Of a stretch of DNA of 6,898 nucleotides, positions 1 through 6,295 are shown piece after piece. Positions within the stretch are counted from its first letter, which is position 1, and the number at the start of each line of letters is the position of its first letter. Origin of the DNA: Bacillota bacterium (lineage in GTDB: Bacteria > Bacillota > Dehalobacteriia > UBA4068); NCBI GenBank assembly GCA_009778255.1, contig WRKD01000109.1, positions 1 through 6,898 of the forward strand. Direction: 5' to 3'. The notes below the pieces were generated by a model. It did not search any database. It saw only the letters and a list, made by a program, of their open reading frames with translations, and was not told the origin of the DNA. The position numbers and the translations under genes are program-made.

Positions 1-1028
1 AACAGAAATTGCTTTTTTCGGGAGATATTGGGAGGTATGGCCAACCGGGCATTGTGAATGATCCGGCCAGCATAGGCAGCGCCGATTATGTGGTTATGGA
101 ATCTACATACGGTAATCGTCTGCATCAAAACGGGCCGGAAGAAAATGCTTCATATTTAGCAGATGTTATCAATAAAACATTATCACGTGGCGGAAATGTA
201 ATAATACCGGCTTTCGCGGTAGACCGTACACAAGATCTTTTAATGATGTTTTATTTAATGCAGGAAAAAGGGCAAATCAGCCGAAATTCCATTTATGTAG
301 ATAGTCCTATGGCGGTAAAAGCGACGGAAATTTTTGCCCGTTATCCACAATATTTTGACGAAATAACCGCCACCTGCTACTACAAAGAAGGCCGGGTACC
401 TTTTATTCTGCCCAACCTTGTTTATGTAAGCACCATGGAAGAATCGAAGCAACTAAACAATATCAAAGGCGGAACCGTGATCATTTCCGCCAGCGGTATG
501 GCCGACGCCGGACGCATCAAACATCACCTTAAGCATAATCTCTGGCGCAAAGACAGCTCGGTGATCTTCATTGGCTATCAGGCCGAAGGCACTTTAGGCC
601 GCCGCTTAATAGATGGGGTAAAAAATGTAACTGTACATGGCGAACATATTGAAGTAAAAGCCAATATAGTGAATATGGATGGCTTTTCCGCTCATGCCGA
701 TTATCAGGAAATGCTAAAATGGCTCTCTAACTTTAAAAACCTGCCTCATAAAGTATTTATTACCCATGGCGAGGAAAATTCTGCCCTCGATTTTGCGCGG
801 ATGATCAACGAACAATTTGGAGTGGGTTCAGAAACGCCGCACTTAGGGGATATTTTTGAACTAACATCTACTACCGCCGCTTTGATAACCAGAGAAAAAA
901 GCCCGGCTCAGTTGCTGCTGGACGAAAACATCTTGGCCGATATCAATACTGTACTGCAAAAGCTGGCTCTGACTCAAGATTATGAAAAATTACTGCGTGT
1001 ACGCGATTTTCTGCGTCAGATAAATTGA
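1..1028 (+). CDS. MBL-fold/beta-CASP RNA-processing-type hydrolase, C-terminal part (5' partial)
   Basis: Open reading frame entering from before base 1 (first full codon at 3) and ending at TGA 1026-1028, about 341 visible residues. The motif order is that of the CPSF-73-like beta-CASP metallo-beta-lactamase family (COG1236), cytoplasmic metal-dependent RNA exo/endonucleases. SGDIG carries a metal-ligand Asp (codon 24-26), and ESTYGNRLH from base 99 is motif A. YVDSPMA, SASGMADAGR followed by two His (motif B area), GFSAHADY (motif C His) and the late ITHGE follow in order. The N-terminal HxHxDH metal site must lie upstream of the window. The TTG at base 9 is not a credible start, because it falls inside the conserved beta-strand just before SGD. 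The C-terminus ends in a charged helical tail. The next gene starts 65 bp downstream with no clear terminator between. The family call is firm; the substrate (RNA rather than another phosphodiester) is inferred. Confidence 0.9.
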   Translation, partial: QKLLFSGDIGRYGQPGIVNDPASIGSADYVVMESTYGNRLHQNGPEENASYLADVINKTLSRGGNVIIPAFAVDRTQDLLMMFYLMQEKGQISRNSIYVDSPMAVKATEIFARYPQYFDEITATCYYKEGRVPFILPNLVYVSTMEESKQLNNIKGGTVIISASGMADAGRIKHHLKHNLWRKDSSVIFIGYQAEGTLGRRLIDGVKNVTVHGEHIEVKANIVNMDGFSAHADYQEMLKWLSNFKNLPHKVFITHGEENSALDFARMINEQFGVGSETPHLGDIFELTSTTAALITREKSPAQLLLDENILADINTVLQKLALTQDYEKLLRVRDFLRQIN

Positions 1029-1080
1029 TACTGACTTTGCCAGCAAAAATATGTATTACCCCTTAAGTATTAATAAGCTT

Positions 1081-1086
1081 GGAGGA
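1081..1086 (+). promoter_or_regulatory. Shine-Dalgarno fixing the TTG 1094 start
   Basis: GGAGGA lies 7 nt before TTG 1094. The longer in-frame TTG at 1079 would place this site inside the coding sequence, so 1094 is preferred. Confidence 0.8.
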
Positions 1087-1093
1087 ATGGATC

Positions 1094-1798
1094 TTGTCCG
1101 CTACAAAAAATCTTAATAATCGCTTTATGCAGGAAATGTTTATGGATAGCCTAAATGTGCCCTGCATGTTGTTGCGTGAATATGAGCAGATTGGTATAAC
1201 AGAGCAGGAATTGGTATTATTGTTGCGCCTGCTGCTTTTATACTACAAAAAAGGTAACTTTACACTAAATATGACAGCTACGGAGTTTTCTATTACAGAA
1301 GACGAAGCCGCCGGCTTAATAAACCCTTTGGTGGCAAAGGATATTTTAATATGCCTGGGTGAAGGGCGCGAAGAATACACATTAGATGGCTTATTTGTGC
1401 AATTATATGAATTATGGGTTTTGGATAAAAGGCGCAGCCAAAAAAATGCCACTCAGCGCACCCGCAGGGCGGAAACTCAAAAACGTCAATTAGCCGAAGT
1501 GGGGCAACTGTATCGCGTATTCGAGCGCGAAATGGGGCGCAGTCTTTCGCCTATTGAAAATGAGAAAATCAGCCAATGGCTGGAAGTTGATAAACAATCT
1601 CCAGAGTTGATTTTAGAAGCTTTGCGCCGTTCTGTTCTTCATGGCAAAACCACCTTTGCTTATATAGATAAAATTTTACTTAATTGGCGGCGTCAAAACC
1701 TGCGTACCTCGGCCGATATCGAATTACATACTGAAGAAGCGTCTAAAAAACCAGCAAAAAAAACCGCAGGCGAGCGCGTAAAGGACACCTGGCTATAA
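1094..1798 (+). CDS. DnaD-domain primosome/replication initiation protein
   Basis: A 234-residue protein. Residues about 1-110 look like the helical, winged-helix N-terminal domain of DnaD/DnaB-type Gram-positive primosome proteins (Leu-rich helix VLLLRLLLLYYK at 41-52). A basic linker rich in Arg, Lys and Gln spans 111-135. Residues about 138-205 match the DnaD-like C-terminal domain (PF07261): LYRVFEREMGRSLSPIE, then a Y190-x3-I194-x3-W198 signature in YIDKILLNW. The tail is Lys-rich and probably disordered, consistent with DNA binding. In this family the protein binds and remodels DNA during origin or restart primosome assembly. The start is TTG at 1094, chosen for its Shine-Dalgarno spacing. 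The stop is 42 bp before the helicase-loader start, and the pairing with a DnaI-like gene supports the role. It could be a paralogue rather than the single essential DnaD, so no symbol is given. Confidence 0.85.
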   Translation: MSATKNLNNRFMQEMFMDSLNVPCMLLREYEQIGITEQELVLLLRLLLLYYKKGNFTLNMTATEFSITEDEAAGLINPLVAKDILICLGEGREEYTLDGLFVQLYELWVLDKRRSQKNATQRTRRAETQKRQLAEVGQLYRVFEREMGRSLSPIENEKISQWLEVDKQSPELILEALRRSVLHGKTTFAYIDKILLNWRRQNLRTSADIELHTEEASKKPAKKTAGERVKDTWL

Positions 1799-1830
1799 TT
1801 TTTGTACACTTACGGTAAAGAGCGCCCTAT

Positions 1831-1835
1831 GAGGT
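1831..1835 (+). promoter_or_regulatory. Shine-Dalgarno favouring the ATG 1841 start
   Basis: GAGGT lies 5 nt before ATG 1841. The alternative in-frame ATG at 1829 has only a weak AAAGAG upstream, and TTG 1802 has nothing convincing. The choice between 1829 and 1841 is not certain. Confidence 0.55.
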
Positions 1836-1840
1836 ATACT

Positions 1841-2665
1841 ATGGCAGATTTACAAAAAACACATATTCCTGAAGAAACTGCAGAATTATTTAGGCGGCTG
1901 TCTTTAGAGGCGCATAAAGATAAAGAGCTATATACTTGTCCGGTTTGCCGGGATAATGGCTGGTTTATTACAGAACAAGGCGCAACCCCCTGCAAATGCA
2001 AAAATGCAAGCAGATCAATAAATAGAAGAAGAGCCGCCGGGTTAAAACCGGCAATGGACGATATGGTTTTAGCTGATTTCGATTTACGCTATTATTCGGT
2101 AGAACGCCAAATCAAGCCGGGTTGTTCTTATCGGCAAACGGCGGAAAAGGCTCTGCGCGCAGCCAGGATTTTTGTTACGGCTTGTCTTAAAGGCGAATGC
2201 GAGCGCGGTCTTTATTATGAGGGTAATTTAGGCAGCGGCAAAACTTTTCTGGCCGCCGCAATCACAGGTGAATTGCTCAACAAAGGCCTGGCAGCCCGTT
2301 TTATAGTTGTGCCGGAGTTTTTAGAACAGCTGCGCCATAGTTATCGTAGCCTAGATGATGGCGATTATGACGAAAAAGAACTAATGAACGGCGTTATGTC
2401 TGCCCCTGTGCTTGTATTAGACGATTTAGGAGCTCATAATTCCAGCTCTTGGACTATCGGCAAAATATATACTTTACTCAATAATCGCTTGAATAACAAA
2501 CTGCCTTGTATTATAACTTCCAATTTAAAGCCTGCCGCGCTGGCAGAGGAATTAGGCCCCCGCGCTGCCAGCCGCATTAAAGAAATGTGCGACCGTTATA
2601 TATTACTAACAGATGAAGATATTCGAACAAGCAGAGAAAGGGCAGGTTATGGATGGCAGAATTAA
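1841..2665 (+). CDS. DnaI/DnaC-like AAA+ helicase loader
   Basis: A 274-residue cytoplasmic ATPase of the DnaC/DnaI/IstB-like group, expected to load the replicative hexameric helicase onto DNA. The N-terminal region holds a likely zinc site, C33-x2-C36 and C51-x-C53. The AAA+ core follows: Walker A GNLGSGKT (128-135), Walker B VLVLDDLG (190-197), sensor-1 TSN (226-228) and a candidate arginine finger R245 in AASRIKEMC. All key ATPase residues are present. It sits directly after the DnaD-domain gene, which favours a chromosomal primosome loader over an IS21-type IstB; no transposase is nearby. The last 13 bp overlap the HAD gene, suggesting translational coupling. The start is ATG 1841 on Shine-Dalgarno grounds; ATG 1829 would add four residues. 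The role of the Cys cluster in zinc binding is inferred from the family. Confidence 0.88.
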   Translation: MADLQKTHIPEETAELFRRLSLEAHKDKELYTCPVCRDNGWFITEQGATPCKCKNASRSINRRRAAGLKPAMDDMVLADFDLRYYSVERQIKPGCSYRQTAEKALRAARIFVTACLKGECERGLYYEGNLGSGKTFLAAAITGELLNKGLAARFIVVPEFLEQLRHSYRSLDDGDYDEKELMNGVMSAPVLVLDDLGAHNSSSWTIGKIYTLLNNRLNNKLPCIITSNLKPAALAEELGPRAASRIKEMCDRYILLTDEDIRTSRERAGYGWQN

Positions 2666-3375
2666 AACGGCGCGGTATTATTTTTGATTTTGACGATACT
2701 TTAGTGTATTTTCATGAGCAGTTTTTACTGGCGGAACAAGCTTTTATAGCCACTATGAAAGAATTGGCTTTATACGATGATGATTTACTGATATCTCTGG
2801 GGAATCAAGATATTATCAATATACGAAAAGCAGGTTATTTGGCGGCAAAATGCTTCCCTTTAGCGATTACGCAAACTTATGAAAACTATTGCAGAAAATA
2901 TTGCCGCCTGCCCAAGGCGCAGGAATTATCTATGCTCTCGCAATTAGGATGGCAACCCTATTTAAAGCAACCGCGGGAAATGGAAGGGGCGCAGCAATTA
3001 ATAGAGCATCTACGATCTTTAGAGTATAGCGATAGGCTTCTAATATTATATACTCAAGGCGAGGCGGAAATTCAACAAAAAAGAATCGTTTCCTGCGCTT
3101 TTACATCTAAGTTCGATATCATAAAAATCGTGGGAGAAAAAAACGACGCAAACTTACAAGCTTTGCTTATGGATAATAATTTACAGCCATCACTAACATG
3201 GTATATTGGCAATAGCCTACGCGCCGATATAAACCCGGCCATTCGCGCCGGATTAAAAGCGGTGCATATAAGGAAAAATGGCTGGAGCTACGAAGAAGAA
3301 GAACCTTACGGTTTTTATTACAGTATCAGCCATTTAGATCAATTTGCAGATCTACTCAAAAAAGAGGAGGTGTGA
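2653..3375 (+). CDS. HAD-family hydrolase (phosphatase-like)
   Basis: A 240-residue soluble protein with all four haloacid dehalogenase motifs. Motif I is FDFDDTL, with nucleophile D12 and acid/base D14. Motif II is LLILYTQGE, with T134. Motif III is K163 in VGEKN. Motif IV is IGNSLRADINPAIRAG, with D192. Residues about 18-110 form an all-helical insertion typical of a C1 cap, as in COG1011-type phosphatases of small phosphorylated metabolites. The catalytic set is complete, so activity is expected, but the substrate cannot be read from sequence. ATG 2653 lies inside the end of the helicase-loader gene with GGCAGGT just upstream, and the stop TGA 3373-3375 is 2 nt before the next start. It is therefore very likely cotranscribed and translationally coupled on both sides. 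No functional link to replication is evident. Confidence 0.88.
   Translation: MAELKRRGIIFDFDDTLVYFHEQFLLAEQAFIATMKELALYDDDLLISLGNQDIINIRKAGYLAAKCFPLAITQTYENYCRKYCRLPKAQELSMLSQLGWQPYLKQPREMEGAQQLIEHLRSLEYSDRLLILYTQGEAEIQQKRIVSCAFTSKFDIIKIVGEKNDANLQALLMDNNLQPSLTWYIGNSLRADINPAIRAGLKAVHIRKNGWSYEEEEPYGFYYSISHLDQFADLLKKEEV
3364..3370 (+). promoter_or_regulatory. Shine-Dalgarno fixing the TTG 3378 start
   Basis: GAGGAGG lies inside the last codons of the HAD gene, 7 nt before TTG 3378. The longer in-frame GTG at 3372 is only 1 nt from it, too close for initiation. Confidence 0.8.
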
Positions 3376-3377
3376 AG

Positions 3378-4157
3378 TTGAAGGCAGCGGCCATACAGTT
3401 TGCCAGCAAACCACATGATCCGGAGTTTAACCGGCAAAGAGTTGCCGGCCTGATCAATGAAGCTGCCGAAAAAGGCGCGCGTTTACTGGTACTGCCAAAA
3501 TTATGGCCCACAGGTTTTGTGGCGGATCATTTACCCGACCAAGCAGAAACTATCCGAGAAGCCAGCATTACTCTCTTACGCCGGTTGGCTAAAGAGAGGC
3601 AGATCTTTATTGTGGGAGGTTCTCTAGCCGAAAAAAGGGATAATCGCATCTATGATAGCGTGATCTCGCTTAATGAAAACGGTGAAATAGCAGCTAAATA
3701 CCGCACTACACATTTTGCTTCCCAGGAAGAAGAAAATATCTTCAAACCGGGGGATGAATGGACGCTTACGGAATATGCCGGTATAAACATAGGTGTATTG
3801 AACTGTTACGATCTTTATTTTCCCGAGTTTTCGCGCAATCTAGCCTTGCGCGGCGCGCAAATTTTTACCGTTCCTTTATTGATAAATAAAAGTATCGCCA
3901 AAGCCCGCCTTTTAGCCAGGGCCCGGGCCTTAGAAAACGGCTGTTTCGTCATTATGGCCAATCAAGCGCGGGATATGGCGGCAGGGCAATCTTTAATAAT
4001 CTCTCCCGAAGGCACTGTTCTTGCAAAAGCAGGGCCCAATGATGAAGTACTCATAGCGGAAATGGATTTATACGATCTTGCTTATACAAGACAACAACGC
4101 TTTAACTTGAACTTACGGCGCAATATTTTAGATGAAATAGATAATAGCCAGTTATAG
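3378..4157 (+). CDS. Nitrilase-superfamily (carbon-nitrogen hydrolase) protein with altered catalytic triad
   Basis: A 259-residue protein with the full nitrilase/omega-amidase fold pattern: MKAAAIQFAS at the N-terminus, LLVLPKLWPTGF (37-47), IFIVGGSLAE (76-85), AKYRTTHF (106-113), FKPGDEW, GVLNCYDLYFPEFSR (139-153), RARALENG (181-188) and SLIISPEGTVLAKAG (205-219). Active members cleave amide or nitrile C-N bonds with a Glu-Lys-Cys triad. Here C143 is present, but the position normally Glu in LPE is K41 (codon AAA), and the position normally Lys in YRK-x-H is T110 (codon ACT). The Arg usual in CYDLRFPE is Y147. Length is normal and the frame intact, so this is not a broken gene but perhaps an inactive or repurposed homologue. 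It starts 2 nt after the HAD stop. The family call is firm; loss of activity is inferred from motif alignment by eye. Confidence 0.85.
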   Translation: MKAAAIQFASKPHDPEFNRQRVAGLINEAAEKGARLLVLPKLWPTGFVADHLPDQAETIREASITLLRRLAKERQIFIVGGSLAEKRDNRIYDSVISLNENGEIAAKYRTTHFASQEEENIFKPGDEWTLTEYAGINIGVLNCYDLYFPEFSRNLALRGAQIFTVPLLINKSIAKARLLARARALENGCFVIMANQARDMAAGQSLIISPEGTVLAKAGPNDEVLIAEMDLYDLAYTRQQRFNLNLRRNILDEIDNSQL

Positions 4158-4170
4158 GGAGGAATCTGCC

Positions 4171-4818
4171 GTGAAAAAGCTAGTTTTTCTGGTGATTGTG
4201 GGAATCATTGCTTTATGTTTGATTTTATACGGCTGTGGCAAAAAAAAGACTCCGGAGAATACCGCAGACCCTGATCAAAACAGCGCTCAAATCGATTATT
4301 TACCGGATTCTTTACCTGATTATTTACCGGAACCTTCAGATAAACCTATATTGGTGGGCTATGTATTAAAAGATGCTGTCAATGTACGCGCCTCCGCTTC
4401 TACAGATAGTTCATCTGTAGGCAAAGTTTCCTGCGGAGATATGCTTTTGATTCTAAAAAGCGGCAGTATAGCAGGAGACAATGGCGGAACCTGGTACGAA
4501 GTGCGTTTTGAAGGTAAAAGCGCTTTTATCCACGAGGATTTTATGGAAGCCAAAGAAATGGCGGAAGATGCTATAATTTCCATAGGCAGCGTAGTCAATG
4601 TAGATAGCATACTTAATATACGCTCGGAACCAAATGCCCAAAGCCAACGGGTAGGCCGGGCCAATAAGGGCGATAAATTTGTGGTGCTTAGCCAAGGCGC
4701 AGGCGACGGCACTTGGACAAAAATTGAATATAAAGAAGGAATTGAAGGTGTGGCTTATATTAAAAGTGAGTATTTAAATATTGTTCAGCAAATGGTAGTC
4801 AATATGTTATTACAGTGA
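4171..4818 (+). CDS. Lipoprotein with two bacterial SH3 domains
   Basis: A 215-residue secreted lipoprotein. The GTG start has an excellent GGGAGGA (4157-4163) 7 nt upstream that overlaps the preceding stop codon. Residues 1-22 form a signal peptide: MKK, a hydrophobic core, then the lipobox LYGC with lipidated C22. Tyr at -2 is less usual but tolerated. A charged, Pro-rich linker (23-58) contains a short repeat, DYLPDSLP/DYLPEPSD. Two SH3b domains follow: about 62-126 (GYVLKDAVNVRASAS, WYEVRFEGKSAFI) and about 137-205 (VVNVDSILNIRSEP, WTKIEYKEG, GVAYIKSEYL). Both carry the NVR/NIR signature typical of SH3_3 domains that bind cell-wall peptides, so a surface or periplasmic peptidoglycan-associated role is inferred. 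No catalytic domain is present. It is the last gene of the plus-strand run, and its 3' end overlaps the opposing gene by 9 bp. Confidence 0.85.
   Translation: MKKLVFLVIVGIIALCLILYGCGKKKTPENTADPDQNSAQIDYLPDSLPDYLPEPSDKPILVGYVLKDAVNVRASASTDSSSVGKVSCGDMLLILKSGSIAGDNGGTWYEVRFEGKSAFIHEDFMEAKEMAEDAIISIGSVVNVDSILNIRSEPNAQSQRVGRANKGDKFVVLSQGAGDGTWTKIEYKEGIEGVAYIKSEYLNIVQQMVVNMLLQ
4294..4331 (+). repeat. 14-bp direct repeat in lipoprotein linker
   Basis: GATTATTTACCGGA occurs exactly at 4294-4307 and 4318-4331, a period of 24 bp or 8 codons. It encodes DYLPD-SLP followed by DYLPE-PSD in the flexible linker after the lipidated Cys. It looks like a small in-frame duplication that spaces the SH3 domains from the membrane. 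Confidence 0.8.
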
Positions 4819-6120
4819 ATTAGTTTTCGTCTTTAATTCATTGATCGCTAATCCGGCTATTACCTTGGGATAAAAATAGGTGGATTTTTGCGGCATCTTC
4901 TCCCCTGCCGCAGCCACTGCCAATAAATCTTCCACCGGCGTGGCTTTAAGCAGCAATGCAAACTGATATTCCCCGCTTTCGACCGCCTTCACCGCTTCTA
5001 AAGCGTCGTGACTATAACCGATATGCCCTCCGGCGGCCAGCTGCTCGCTTCCTATACCGCAAAGCGCCTCTAAAATAAGAGATTGGGCAATACTGACATC
5101 TAAATGCCGGTAAGCTTCGGAAAAACCATGCCAAGTGACGCCTATTATAGTATCCTCTTTATCCAGGGCTGCTAAATAATAATAGCCTTCTGAAAACAAA
5201 CCGAAAACGGCTATATCTGTTGAATAAGCAGCCATTCCTTCTTCTAAAGCTTGTAAATCTTTCATAGGGAATACGGCAAAGCCCATGTCGGTAAGGGCTT
5301 GCATTAAAGCTAAAGCAGAGTAATCCTGCAAGTTTTTGGCTAAGCGATGGGTAGGCAACACCATAAGCCCAAGATCATACAGGTTTACCAAATGTATCAG
5401 CAAGCGGTCGCAGCCGGGCTCGCCGGCAGCAGCCACATCTTTGGCAAAACGCGAAGCTGTTTCGTAGCGGTGATGACCATCTGCAATATATATTACTTGA
5501 CAAGTCATGCTTTGTTCAACCGCATTTATAACAGTTTTATCTGTCACCTGCCAGAGCAGATGGCGCACCCCCTCTTCATCTACTACATCCAACAAAGGGC
5601 AGTTATGCGCGCTAGCTTCTTCCAGAGCTTTGTCTACAAGGCGGTTTTCTTCCGCATATAAACCGAAGACAGGGCTAAAATTAGCTAAGCAGGCTTGCAT
5701 CAAGCGATACCGGTCTTCTTTATGAGCTGGCAAAGTAGCTTCATGGGGTAAAACAAAGCCCTCTCCATATCCTGCCGCTTTAATTGTACATAAAAACCCG
5801 CGCCGCCGATAACGGCGCTCTTTTATAGTATATTCCTGCACATATGGGTAAAGAGATAATTCTTCGTCTTGCTTAAGTATAGCTGCTTCCTTCCAAGCGC
5901 TAAAATCTGCCGCTGCGCGGCTATAGCGATTATTATGTTCATCATCAAACTCATATGTCTTGCCCCATTCAAGACGTATGATATTATAAGGGTTTGCCTC
6001 ATAATAGGCTTTTTGCTTTGCTTGGTTAATAATATCATAAGGCTGAGTGATAAGTGTTTGTGCCGGGCCGGCTACTTGCTGATCGTATCGCCAGGCGCGA
6101 AAAGCTTTTATATCCGCCAT
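4810..6120 (-). CDS. DUF1015-family protein
   Basis: A 436-residue soluble protein, full length for the DUF1015 family (PF06245/COG4198). Family blocks in order are QPYDII (26-31), NPYNIIRLEWG (43-53), HEATLPAHKEDRYRLM (126-141), NFSPVFGLY (147-155), ADGHHRYETA (213-222) and MVLPTHRLAKN (253-263). No signal peptide or membrane segment is visible. The biochemical function is not established. From memory, relatives often sit near serine-biosynthesis genes in other Clostridia, but none is seen here, so no role is assigned. The start is ATG at 6120-6118, with GGGAG 6 nt upstream; the earlier in-frame ATG at 6126 touches that site directly. It is transcribed toward the lipoprotein gene, with overlapping 3' ends, and divergently from comM. 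A likely promoter is at 6162-6190. Confidence 0.9.
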   Translation of the reverse strand: MADIKAFRAWRYDQQVAGPAQTLITQPYDIINQAKQKAYYEANPYNIIRLEWGKTYEFDDEHNNRYSRAAADFSAWKEAAILKQDEELSLYPYVQEYTIKERRYRRRGFLCTIKAAGYGEGFVLPHEATLPAHKEDRYRLMQACLANFSPVFGLYAEENRLVDKALEEASAHNCPLLDVVDEEGVRHLLWQVTDKTVINAVEQSMTCQVIYIADGHHRYETASRFAKDVAAAGEPGCDRLLIHLVNLYDLGLMVLPTHRLAKNLQDYSALALMQALTDMGFAVFPMKDLQALEEGMAAYSTDIAVFGLFSEGYYYLAALDKEDTIIGVTWHGFSEAYRHLDVSIAQSLILEALCGIGSEQLAAGGHIGYSHDALEAVKAVESGEYQFALLLKATPVEDLLAVAAAGEKMPQKSTYFYPKVIAGLAINELKTKTNSL

Positions 6121-6126
6121 AAGCAT

Positions 6127-6131
6127 CTCCC
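6127..6131 (-). promoter_or_regulatory. Shine-Dalgarno fixing the DUF1015 start
   Basis: On the minus strand GGGAG lies 6 nt before ATG 6120 and directly against ATG 6126, which rules the longer version out in practice. Confidence 0.75.
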
Positions 6132-6148
6132 TACATCCTATTATTTTT

Positions 6149-6173
6149 TTCTAATACTTCAATTCTAATACTT
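6149..6173 (-). repeat. Two 11-bp direct repeats upstream of DUF1015 gene
   Basis: Plus-strand TTCTAATACTT occurs at 6149-6159 and again at 6163-6173, separated by CAA (period 14). The second copy covers the predicted minus-strand -10 box and the first lies near the expected transcription start. Such a placement would suit an operator, but no regulator is known. Confidence 0.7.
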
Positions 6174-6190
6174 TTTATCCATAAAAGCAA
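6162..6190 (-). promoter_or_regulatory. Candidate sigma-A promoter for the DUF1015 gene
   Basis: On the minus strand TTGCTT (-35, 6190-6185) and TAGAAT (-10, 6167-6162) are separated by exactly 17 bp. The -10 matches consensus at five of six positions and the -35 at three. The predicted transcript would start some 30-40 nt before the ATG. The rest of the 175-bp divergent region is AT-rich, which raises the chance of accidental matches. Confidence 0.4.
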
Positions 6191-6201
6191 ATTTTACTAA
6201 A

Positions 6202-6230
6202 TTTAATGAATTGTCTTCACGATTTATAGT
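6202..6230 (+). promoter_or_regulatory. Weak candidate promoter for comM
   Basis: TATAGT (6225-6230) is a good -10-like hexamer, but the best -35 at 17-bp spacing (TTTAAT, 6202-6207) matches only about half the consensus. It is placed 66 nt before the TTG start. Low confidence; the AT-rich context is permissive. Confidence 0.25.
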
Positions 6231-6280
6231 TAAATAAAGGAAGATATACATGAATGGCGAAAATTGATGAAAAGGATAAT

Positions 6281-6287
6281 GAAGGAG
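6281..6287 (+). promoter_or_regulatory. Shine-Dalgarno favouring the TTG 6296 start
   Basis: GAAGGAG lies 8 nt before TTG 6296 and only 2 nt before the alternative GTG 6290. Together with the family's usual MLA N-terminus, this selects TTG 6296. Confidence 0.7.
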
Positions 6288-6295
6288 TTGTGCCT

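Noticed and set aside
1025..1055. TTGATA as a -35 box for a promoter before the DnaD gene
   Set aside because: The hexamer is good, but no acceptable -10 occurs at 16-18 bp; the nearest candidate, TATGTA, is at 19 bp and matches poorly. Read-through from the upstream hydrolase gene is equally likely.
1841..2665. The AAA+ helicase loader as an IS21 IstB transposition helper
   Set aside because: No IstA transposase or terminal repeats are nearby, and the DnaD-domain neighbour plus N-terminal Cys cluster fit a DnaI/DnaC-type loader.
3318..3375. Possible defect in the HAD gene because motif IV has GNS rather than GDS
   Set aside because: Asn at this position is common in COG1011-type HAD proteins, and the functional Asp (D192) is present.
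4359..4712. Minus-strand open frames of 117 and 80 codons opposite the lipoprotein gene
   Set aside because: They have no ribosome binding sites or recognisable motifs, and the plus-strand lipoprotein with signal peptide and SH3 domains explains the region.
5347..5725. Plus-strand open frames of 104 and 72 codons opposite DUF1015
   Set aside because: They mirror the conserved ADGHHRYETA part of DUF1015, lack Shine-Dalgarno sites, and have low-complexity hypothetical products.
5792..5818. GC-rich inverted repeat GCGCCG-N7-CGGCGC, followed on the minus strand by GGG and TTTTT, resembling an intrinsic terminator
   Set aside because: It lies inside the DUF1015 gene in an Arg-rich stretch (YRRRGF) whose codons explain the GC content. 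The stem is only 6 bp and three Gs separate it from the T-run.
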